Positions 54,978-61,303 of a stretch of DNA of 64,000 nucleotides are shown here, in pieces (the first letter of the stretch is position 1; every line of letters starts with the position of its first letter). The notes below the pieces were generated by a model. It searched no databases. It saw only the letters and a list, made by a program, of their open reading frames with translations, and was not told the origin of the DNA. The stretch lies in assembly GCF_030929495.1 (NCBI RefSeq), contig NZ_JAVFWN010000017.1, positions 62,001-126,000 of the forward strand, written 5' to 3'. Source of the stretch: Nocardioides sp. LHD-245. GTDB taxonomy: Bacteria; Actinomycetota; Actinomycetes; Propionibacteriales; Nocardioidaceae. Position numbers and translations under genes: made by a program.

Positions 54978-57023
54978 ATGTCGATCGGCATCACCGACGA
55001 GCAGGTCGAGCTCGCCGACAGCCTGCGCAAGTGGGCCGCGAGCCTGTCCCCGCTGGCGGCGGTGCGGGCCGCCGAGGGCGAGGCGGACGCGGACTTCGCC
55101 GCGGCCTGGTCGGCCGCCGAGGAGATGGGCGTCGCGGCGATCGCGGTCCCCGAGTCCGCGGGCGGCGGGGGCGGCACCCTGCTCGACCAGGCGGTCGCGC
55201 TCGAGGCGTGCGCCCACGAGCTGGTGCCCGGAGGGCTCCTCGGCGCCACGATCGGGGCCCTGCTGACCGGCCGCCCGGGCCGGTACGGCGTGCAGGTGCA
55301 TCCCGCCGGTGCCGTGTGGGACGGCGGTGCGGCCGATGAGCTGCTCCTGCTCGACGCCGGGGATGGCGCCGGCGTCGACCCGCAGCGGGGCATCGATCTC
55401 AGCGCGAGGCACGCCCGCGTCACCGCGGCGACCGCGGGCGCGCCCGACGACCTGCGGCGCCGTCTCGCGGTCACCCTCGCCGCCTCCGAGGCCGCGGGCG
55501 TCACCCGCTGGTGCCTGGAGACCGCGGTCGACTATGCCAAGGTCCGCGAGCAGTTCGGCCAGCGGATCGGGGCCTTCCAGGCCATCAAGCACCTGTGCGC
55601 CCGGATGCTCGAGACGGCCGAGGCGGTGACCGCGGCCGCATGGGATGCCGCGGCGGCGGCGCCGGTGCCGGACGCGGGGACGGGGGACGAGGCCCAGTGG
55701 GCCTTCGCCGTCGACGTCGCGCAGGCGATCTGCTTCGATGGCGCCGTCGAGGTCGCGAAGGCGTGCATCCAGGTGCTCGGCGGGATCGGGTTCACCCACG
55801 AGCACGACGCCCACCTCTACCTCCGCCGCGCGCTGACCCTGCGCGCGCTCGTAGGCCCCTCCGAAGCGGCGGCCGAGCGGATCACCGCCGCGGCCGTGTC
55901 CGGCGTACGCCGCCGGGTCGACGTCGACCTCGAGGGCCGCGACGCCGCGGTCCGGCCCGAGGCCCGCGCCACCGCCGAGCGGATCGGAGCGCTGCCGGCC
56001 ACCGAGCAGCGCGCGGCGCTGGTCGATGCCGGCTACCTGACTCCACACTGGCCGGCGCCCTACGGCCTGGGCGCCGACCCGACCCTGCAGATCGTCATCG
56101 ACCAGGAGTTCGCCCGCGCCGGGGTCTCTCGCCCCGACCTGGTGATCGCGGGCTGGGCGGTCCCCACGATCCTCGCCCACGGCACCGACGCGCAGCGCGA
56201 GCGCTACGTGCGCCCGTCGCTGCTGGGCGAGCTCACCTGGTGCCAGCTTTTCTCCGAGCCCGGCTCCGGGTCCGACCTCGCCTCGCTGCGCACCCGCGCC
56301 ACCCGGGTCGAGGGCGGCTGGTCGCTGACCGGGCAGAAGGTCTGGACCTCGGTGGCCGAGCGGGCCGACTGGGGGATCTGCCTGGCGCGCACCGACGCCG
56401 ACGTCCCGCAGCACAAGGGCATCACCTACTTCCTCGTCGACATGCGCGCGGCGGGCATCGAGGTGCGCCCGCTGCGCGAGATCACCGGTGAGGCGCTGTT
56501 CAACGAGGTGTTCCTCGACGACGTCTTCGTCCCCGACGAGTGCGTCGTCGCCGAGCCCGGCGACGGCTGGCGACTGGCCCGCACCACCCTCGCCAACGAG
56601 CGCGTCGCGATGGCGAGCGCCCGGCTGACCAAGAGTGTCGAGCGGGCCGTCGAGCTCGCCGTCACCCGGGAGCTCGGGCCGGTCGAGCGGGTCGCGGTGG
56701 GGCACCAGGTCGCCCTCGCCACGGTGTGCGCCCTGCTCGGGGTCCGCACCACCCTGCGAGCCCTCGGCGGCCACGGCCCCGGCGCCGAGTCGAGCGTGGC
56801 GAAGCTCCTCGGCGTCCGCAGTCGCCAGGACTCCTCCGAGCTCGTGGTGCGGCTCCAGGGCGACGACCTCGCGCTGCTCGGCGCGATCGGCAAGGAGTCC
56901 GGCGATCCGCTGGCCGCCGACGTCTGGGAGCAGCTCAACACCCGCTGCCTCTCCATCGCCGGGGGGACCACGCAGATCCTGCGCAATGTCGTCGCCGAGC
57001 GGATCCTCGGCCTGCCGCGCTAG
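54978..57023 (+). CDS. fadE34: FadE34 (ChsE3)-type double-domain acyl-CoA dehydrogenase
   Basis: A 681-residue protein made of two acyl-CoA dehydrogenase domains. The N-terminal domain (about 1-315) ends with 'YAKVREQFGQRIGAFQAIKHLCARML' and 'LGGIGFTHEHDAHLYLRRA'. The C-terminal one (about 330-681) has 'FSEPGSGSDLASLRTRA', 'VWTSVAERADW' and the closing 'GGTTQILRNVVAERILGLPR'. This layout is that of FadE34 (Rv3573c), a neighbour of kstR that oxidises the sterol C5 side chain. KstR-controlled. AGGAGA precedes the ATG. Its TAG stop shares CTAG with the convergent small gene. Confidence 0.88.
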   Translation: MSIGITDEQVELADSLRKWAASLSPLAAVRAAEGEADADFAAAWSAAEEMGVAAIAVPESAGGGGGTLLDQAVALEACAHELVPGGLLGATIGALLTGRPGRYGVQVHPAGAVWDGGAADELLLLDAGDGAGVDPQRGIDLSARHARVTAATAGAPDDLRRRLAVTLAASEAAGVTRWCLETAVDYAKVREQFGQRIGAFQAIKHLCARMLETAEAVTAAAWDAAAAAPVPDAGTGDEAQWAFAVDVAQAICFDGAVEVAKACIQVLGGIGFTHEHDAHLYLRRALTLRALVGPSEAAAERITAAAVSGVRRRVDVDLEGRDAAVRPEARATAERIGALPATEQRAALVDAGYLTPHWPAPYGLGADPTLQIVIDQEFARAGVSRPDLVIAGWAVPTILAHGTDAQRERYVRPSLLGELTWCQLFSEPGSGSDLASLRTRATRVEGGWSLTGQKVWTSVAERADWGICLARTDADVPQHKGITYFLVDMRAAGIEVRPLREITGEALFNEVFLDDVFVPDECVVAEPGDGWRLARTTLANERVAMASARLTKSVERAVELAVTRELGPVERVAVGHQVALATVCALLGVRTTLRALGGHGPGAESSVAKLLGVRSRQDSSELVVRLQGDDLALLGAIGKESGDPLAADVWEQLNTRCLSIAGGTTQILRNVVAERILGLPR

Positions 57024-57274
57024 GTGCGGTCCGAGGTCGGGTACCTCGGCCTGCCGTCGAGCGCGCGGAGGGTGGCCTGGATTCGCTCGACCCGCTGATC
57101 GGCCTGGTCGAGTCGTCGGTAGTACTCGGCGAGGCGGCGCTCGCTCTCGAGAACGGCCGACAATGCTCGGGAACGATCGTCGAGGAGGCTGCTGTGCTCG
57201 AGCTGGATCTTGCTGCGATCGAGAAAGGCTGCCCGTCGCTCGTCGTAGAGCGCCTCGACCTCGTCGGCATCCAT
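57020..57274 (-). CDS. Small coiled-coil protein, function unknown
   Basis: An 84-residue hydrophilic protein, 'MDADEVEALYDERRAAF' onward, rich in Glu, Arg and Leu with heptad spacing (about 20-70), so it is probably a coiled coil. It begins 2 bases after the stop of the heptad-repeat gene upstream and is likely its partner. Its stop overlaps the fadE34 stop. No recognised family. Confidence 0.6.
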   Translation of the reverse strand: MDADEVEALYDERRAAFLDRSKIQLEHSSLLDDRSRALSAVLESERRLAEYYRRLDQADQRVERIQATLRALDGRPRYPTSDRT

Positions 57275-57276
57275 CG

Positions 57277-57579
57277 TCAGACCGCCGGCGGCAGACGCTT
57301 CAGGATCTCGGCGAGCTGTCGGCCATGCTCGATGAGGGTCTCATCGATCGTGGTGACCTTGTTCTCGATCGTGGTGACCTTGTTCTCGATCGTGGTGACC
57401 TTGTTCTCGATCGTGGTGACCTTGTTCTCGATCGTGGTGACCTTGTTCTCGATCGTCGTGACCTTGTCTTCGATTACGGCGATCCTGCGGTTCTGATCGG
57501 TCAGCAGGCCGTAGAGCGCGACGACGTCATTGGTGTTGCGCTCGACGCTGAGCTCGAGGTCGGGGTTGGGTGCGGGCAT
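57277..57579 (-). CDS. Heptad-repeat coiled-coil protein (VTTIENK repeats)
   Basis: A 100-residue protein starting MPAPNPDLELSVERN, with GGAGG 5 bases before the ATG. Residues about 39-80 consist of six consecutive heptads of VTTIENK, the last being VTTIDET. Val and Ile fall at core positions a and d, which predicts a parallel coiled-coil rod of two or three chains. The ends are unique: 'VVALYGLLTDQNRRIAVIED' and 'GRQLAEILKRLPPAV'. The repeat is encoded by an almost perfect 21-base tandem array. Function unknown. Confidence 0.75.
   Translation of the reverse strand: MPAPNPDLELSVERNTNDVVALYGLLTDQNRRIAVIEDKVTTIENKVTTIENKVTTIENKVTTIENKVTTIENKVTTIDETLIEHGRQLAEILKRLPPAV
57340..57465 (-). repeat. 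21-bp tandem repeat coding for heptads
   Basis: Six units of 21 bases. Four are identical (57361-57444), the unit at 57445-57465 differs by one base and the one at 57340-57360 by two or three. Each unit encodes one VTTIENK heptad, so changes in copy number would keep the frame and change the rod length. Confidence 0.92.
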
Positions 57580-57611
57580 CGTTCCTCCGAGGGGTACGGG
57601 GTGCTGTGACC

Positions 57612-58895
57612 CTACGACGACTCGCCACCCCGATCCAGCGAGCCGGCGGCGCCTGTGGACAACCGCGCGCGCCGCCAGCCGTTCCAGTGCCAGTGCAGGA
57701 ACCGGTCGGTGGCCCGGACCAGGTGCTGGGACCGGATCGACGGGAAGACGTCGAAGGCGTGCTGGGCGCCCGGCAGCTCGGCGTAGGTCACCGTGCGCGT
57801 CGAGGTCGCACGCAGTGCCGCGACGAAGGCCCGCGCCTGTCCCGGGTCGACCAGCGTGTCCTGCGACCCGTGGACGACGAAGAAGTCGGGCGCCTCGGGG
57901 GTGACCCGCAGCAGCGGGCTGGCCTCCTCGAAGACGGCGCGCTCCGCGCGCGGGGACCGCTTGAACACGATCGGAGCGAGGAACCGGTCCCGCATCAGCT
58001 CGGCGCTGCGCAGTCCGCTCGCGCCGGCGAGGTCGTAGACGCCGTAGTAGGGGACGGCCGCCTGCACGCTGGTGTCGGCGGACTCGAAGCCGGGCTGGAA
58101 CTCCGGGGCGTTCGGCGTCACGGCCGCGAGCGCGGTGAGGTGCCCGCCGGCCGAGCCGCCGGTGATCGCGATGTAGTCGGGGTCGCCGCCGTACTCGGCG
58201 ATGTGCGCCTTGATCCACGCGATCGCGGCCTTGACGTCGATGATCTGCGCCGGCCACGGGTCGCGGGGCGCGAGCCGGTAGTTGATCGCGACGCAGACCC
58301 AGCCCTTGGCGGCCAGGTGCTGCATGAGGGGCAGGCCCTGCTGGTCCTTGTTGCCGATCGTCCAGCCGCCGCCGTGCACCTGGAGCAGCACGGGCGCGCC
58401 GCCGGCGGGAGTGACCTCGGAGGTGTAGACGTCGAGCAGGCCCCGGCGCCCGTACGGCGCGAACGGGATGTTCCGGTGCACCTCGACCCCGGCCCTGCGG
58501 GCCGCGGCGCGGAAGGCGAACGGGTTGGCGACCCGGCGCCACGGTGTGGCCAGCTCGGCCGGGGTGGGCTTCGCGTCGAGCTGCTCGACGTAGTCCACGC
58601 CCAGTCCCTCCACCAGGGCGTCCTCGGCATCGGTGACGGCCTGCCGACTCTGCCGGATCAGGTGGACCAGCCCAGCGCTGGTCAGGCCGGCCAGTGCGAG
58701 TCCGCGCCAGTCGCGCCGCGAGCCGGTGGCGTGGGCCGCGGCGTCGGCCGCCGTGAGTCCCAGGAGGTGGGGCGCCAGCTCGCCGGTGATCCAGCCGGCG
58801 AAGAAGGCGGGGATCCCGGCCCGGAACCCGGGGAGCGGGCGGATGGCGTTGGCGGTCAGCGCCGCCGTGACGAGCTGGCGGCGTACGAATCCCAT
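57612..58895 (-). CDS. Alpha/beta-hydrolase of the hormone-sensitive lipase (type IV) family
   Basis: A 427-residue protein. The N-terminal 100 residues are moderately hydrophobic and may associate with the membrane. The catalytic domain has the oxyanion motif 'VHGGGWTIGN' and the nucleophile elbow 'GGSAGGH', with an Asp/His pair near 'SQDTLVDPG' and 'GAQHAFDVFPS'. It resembles the LipN/LipY-type esterases of actinobacteria and would hydrolyse acyl or steryl esters (inference). It is divergent from a WS/DGAT gene and shares its KstR-like site. Confidence 0.85.
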   Translation of the reverse strand: MGFVRRQLVTAALTANAIRPLPGFRAGIPAFFAGWITGELAPHLLGLTAADAAAHATGSRRDWRGLALAGLTSAGLVHLIRQSRQAVTDAEDALVEGLGVDYVEQLDAKPTPAELATPWRRVANPFAFRAAARRAGVEVHRNIPFAPYGRRGLLDVYTSEVTPAGGAPVLLQVHGGGWTIGNKDQQGLPLMQHLAAKGWVCVAINYRLAPRDPWPAQIIDVKAAIAWIKAHIAEYGGDPDYIAITGGSAGGHLTALAAVTPNAPEFQPGFESADTSVQAAVPYYGVYDLAGASGLRSAELMRDRFLAPIVFKRSPRAERAVFEEASPLLRVTPEAPDFFVVHGSQDTLVDPGQARAFVAALRATSTRTVTYAELPGAQHAFDVFPSIRSQHLVRATDRFLHWHWNGWRRARLSTGAAGSLDRGGESS

Positions 58896-58901
58896 GACGC
58901 G

Positions 58902-58907
58902 AGAGTA
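58902..58907 (-). promoter_or_regulatory. -10 hexamer TACTCT, leaderless promoter (minus strand)
   Basis: TACTCT lies 6 bases before the ATG at 58895 on the minus strand. Confidence 0.5.
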
Positions 58908-58927
58908 TCCGGATCGTTGTGAGAAAC

Positions 58928-58941
58928 TGGTACTCGTTCTA
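58928..58941. promoter_or_regulatory. KstR-like operator upstream of the WS/DGAT gene
   Basis: TGGTACTCGTTCTA differs from TnnAACnnGTTnnA at one position (TAC for AAC). The following TAGTTT (58940-58945) is placed exactly as at fadE34. Weaker than the other sites. Confidence 0.5.
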
Positions 58942-58945
58942 GTTT
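58940..58945 (+). promoter_or_regulatory. -10 hexamer TAGTTT of the WS/DGAT gene
   Basis: Directly joined to the KstR-like site; a short leader of about 17 bases follows. Confidence 0.4.
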
Positions 58946-58962
58946 TCCATGGGGGTTGGCGG

Positions 58963-60393
58963 ATGGATCGGCTGTCGGGACTGGACGCGAGCTTCCTCTA
59001 CCTGGAGACGCCCGCCCAGCTGATGCACGTGTGCGCGGTCATGGTGCTCGACCCGGCCACGATGACCGCGCCGTACTCCTTCGCCGCGATGCAGCGTGAG
59101 ATCGACCTCCGGGTGCGTGACGTGCCGGGCTTCACGCGCAAGGTCCGCGGCGTGCCGCTCGGTCTCGACCACCCGGTGTGGGTGCGCGACAAGGACTTCG
59201 ACATCGAGCGTCACGTGCACCGTCTGGCGCTGCCCACGCCCGGCGGGTACGCCGAGCTGATGGACCTGTGCGCCCATCTCGCGTCGCTGCCGCTCGACCG
59301 CTCGCGCCCGCTGTGGGAGATGTGGGTGATCGAGGGCTATCGGCCGGAGGGGAGCGACGACGAGAAGGTCGTCGTGTTCGCGAAGATGCACCACGCGACC
59401 GTGGACGGCGTCTCCGGCTCGAACCTGATCTCGCACCTGTGCTCCCTCGAGCCCGACGCGCCGCCGCTGGTCCCCGAGAACGCGCCGCACCCACGGGACC
59501 CGGGGCGTGGCGAGCTGCTGGGCCGGGCCGTCATCGGCACCGCCACCCGCCCGGTGACCCTGGTCAAGGTGCTCAAGCCCTCCGCGCAGCTGGTCACCCG
59601 CAGCATCGGCCGCGCCCGGCAGGGCACCGCCATGGCCGCGCCGTTCTCCGCGCCGCGCACCTCCTTCAACGGCACCATCACCTCGCACCGGTCGATCGCG
59701 GTGGTCGACCTCGACCTCGAGGAGATCCGCCGGATCAAGAAGGTCACCGGCACGACGGTCAACGACGTCGTGCTCGCCGTCTCCGGGGGCGCGCTGCGGG
59801 CCTACCTCGCCGAACGTGACGAGCTGCCCGAGTCCTCGCTGCTGGCCACGGTCCCCGTGAGCGTGCGCGACAGCTCGCGGCGCGCGACGGGCGCCAACAA
59901 GGTCTCCGCGCTGTTCACCAAGTTGGGCACCGACATCGAGGACCCACTGGAGCGGCTGCGGATGCTCGCCGAGCGCAACCAGCACGCCAAGGAGCACCAC
60001 AACGCGATCAGCGCCGACGCCCTGCAGGACTGGGCGGAGTTCGCCGCGCCGCGGACCTTCGGTCTCGCGGTGCGCGCCTATGCCAACCTGCGCCTGGCCG
60101 AGCGACACCCGGTCGTGCACAACCTGGTGATCTCCAACGTGCCCGGACCGCCGATCCCGCTCTACTTCATGGGCGCCCGGATCGACGCCCTCTGCCCGCT
60201 GGGGCCGGTCTTCCACGGCGCCGGGCTCAACGTCACCGTGATGTCCAACGCGGGGCAGATGCACGTCGGCGCGATCGCGTGCCGCGAGTCGATGCCCGAC
60301 ACCGACGCGCTGGTCCGCCACTTCCCGGCCGAGCTCGAGCGGCTCAGCGCGGCGGTGGAGCATCTCGGCGGAAGTCCCGGCGCCGCGCGTTGA
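58963..60393 (+). CDS. Wax ester synthase/diacylglycerol acyltransferase
   Basis: A 476-residue WS/DGAT protein that esterifies acyl-CoA to alcohols or diacylglycerol (or sterols). The catalytic HHxxxDG motif is present ('KMHHATVDGVSGSNL', about 145), as are 'NDVVLAVSGGALRAYL' and the C-terminal 'NLVISNVPGPPIPLYFMGARI'. The open frame extends upstream to 58633, but 58963 follows the promoter and keeps the usual 'MDRLSGLDASFLYLETP' start. Its 3' end overlaps the convergent hydrolase by 50 bases. Storage of steroid-derived acyl groups would fit (inference). Confidence 0.88.
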   Translation: MDRLSGLDASFLYLETPAQLMHVCAVMVLDPATMTAPYSFAAMQREIDLRVRDVPGFTRKVRGVPLGLDHPVWVRDKDFDIERHVHRLALPTPGGYAELMDLCAHLASLPLDRSRPLWEMWVIEGYRPEGSDDEKVVVFAKMHHATVDGVSGSNLISHLCSLEPDAPPLVPENAPHPRDPGRGELLGRAVIGTATRPVTLVKVLKPSAQLVTRSIGRARQGTAMAAPFSAPRTSFNGTITSHRSIAVVDLDLEEIRRIKKVTGTTVNDVVLAVSGGALRAYLAERDELPESSLLATVPVSVRDSSRRATGANKVSALFTKLGTDIEDPLERLRMLAERNQHAKEHHNAISADALQDWAEFAAPRTFGLAVRAYANLRLAERHPVVHNLVISNVPGPPIPLYFMGARIDALCPLGPVFHGAGLNVTVMSNAGQMHVGAIACRESMPDTDALVRHFPAELERLSAAVEHLGGSPGAAR

Positions 60394-61270
60394 CGGTCGC
60401 GGCGGCCTCGACGAAGCGCGGCACGAACCTCTCGGCGCCGAGGACGCACCCCGCGTGCCCGTCGTCGACCTCGTGCACGGTCGCGCCGGGGATCGCCCGG
60501 GCCAGCGCGAGCTGCCGCGAGGTCGGGATCACCCGGTCGCGCATCATCGCGACCACCGCGGTCGGTACGTCGATCCGGCCGAGCCAGGGCCGCGAGTGGT
60601 GCTGTCCCAGGGCGGCCAGTGCCTGCCCGACCGCCCAGGGGCTGGTCGAGCGGAACTCCCGCAGTGCCCACGCGTGCAGGTCCGAGGGCTCGAGGTCGAC
60701 TCCGCGGGCCGCGGCCCGGGCGGCCCGGAGCGCGGTGCGGGACCGCGACACGCCGCGCAGCGCGAGCATCGTGGTGCCCATCCCGAGGAAGAAGCCGCGC
60801 TCGGCCGGGGTGAGCTGGAACCGGTCGGTCGTGGCGCCCAGCACCAGGCCGCGCACCTTCTCGGGGTGCTGGCGCCAGACCCGCTGGGCGACGATCGAGC
60901 CCATCGAGTAGCCGCCGACGATCACGTCCGGCAGATCGAGGACCTCGATCAGCGCGGCCACGTCGTCGGCGCAGTCGACGAGGCGGAACTCGGCGCTCTG
61001 GATGCCGCGACCGTGCCAGCGCTGGTCGAGCGTGACCACCCGGAAGCGCTCGGACAGTGGCGCGATCGCCGGGAACCAGGTGAGCAGCCCCGTCGTGCCC
61101 AGTGCGTGCAGCAGCACGATCGTGGGGGAGGTGAGGTGGGGTCCGGGCGTGTCGGTCACGAAGGTCGCGCCGCCCCGGCCCGGCAGCTCCACCATCCGTC
61201 CCGGAGGGATCGAGGTCGGCGGCAGCCGGACGCGGTGGCGTGCGACGTCGACGAGTGAGACGGCCCCCAT
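60344..61270 (-). CDS. Alpha/beta-fold hydrolase
   Basis: A 308-residue hydrolase with 'LLHALGTTGLLTW' (oxyanion region), the nucleophile elbow 'GYSMGS' (about 120), a second acid near 'MMRDRVIP' and the catalytic His in 'DDGHAGC'. The fold is general; the motif does not match HsaD specifically. It is divergent from the ChsE fusion gene and its -10 hexamer lies next to that operator, so a KstR-controlled esterase/thioesterase role in sterol breakdown is plausible. I start at 61270, where the -10 fits; the open frame extends to 63319 only as a shadow. Confidence 0.82.
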   Translation of the reverse strand: MGAVSLVDVARHRVRLPPTSIPPGRMVELPGRGGATFVTDTPGPHLTSPTIVLLHALGTTGLLTWFPAIAPLSERFRVVTLDQRWHGRGIQSAEFRLVDCADDVAALIEVLDLPDVIVGGYSMGSIVAQRVWRQHPEKVRGLVLGATTDRFQLTPAERGFFLGMGTTMLALRGVSRSRTALRAARAAARGVDLEPSDLHAWALREFRSTSPWAVGQALAALGQHHSRPWLGRIDVPTAVVAMMRDRVIPTSRQLALARAIPGATVHEVDDGHAGCVLGAERFVPRFVEAAATVNARRRDFRRDAPPPR

Positions 61271-61277
61271 GCGGACA

Positions 61278-61283
61278 ACACTA
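61278..61283 (-). promoter_or_regulatory. -10 hexamer TAGTGT, leaderless promoter (minus strand)
   Basis: TAGTGT lies 7 bases before the ATG at 61270 and overlaps the end of the KstR operator by two bases. Confidence 0.55.
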
Positions 61284-61295
61284 GAACACGTTACA
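61282..61295. promoter_or_regulatory. KstR operator between the hydrolase and the ChsE fusion
   Basis: TAGAACACGTTACA is an exact match to TnnAACnnGTTnnA. It overlaps the -10 hexamers of both divergent promoters, so one bound repressor would silence both genes. Confidence 0.9.
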
Positions 61296-61297
61296 GT
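61292..61297 (+). promoter_or_regulatory. -10 hexamer TACAGT, leaderless promoter
   Basis: Six bases before the GTG at 61304, inside the KstR operator. Confidence 0.55.
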
Positions 61298-61303
61298 TTC
61301 ACT

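Noticed and set aside
57340..57465. CRISPR-like array
   Set aside because: The 21-base units are directly adjacent without spacers and encode protein heptads.
60344..61270. Identification of the hydrolase as HsaD (C-C bond hydrolase)
   Set aside because: The nucleophile motif and flanking residues are generic, and no HsaA/B/C ring-degradation genes are adjacent.
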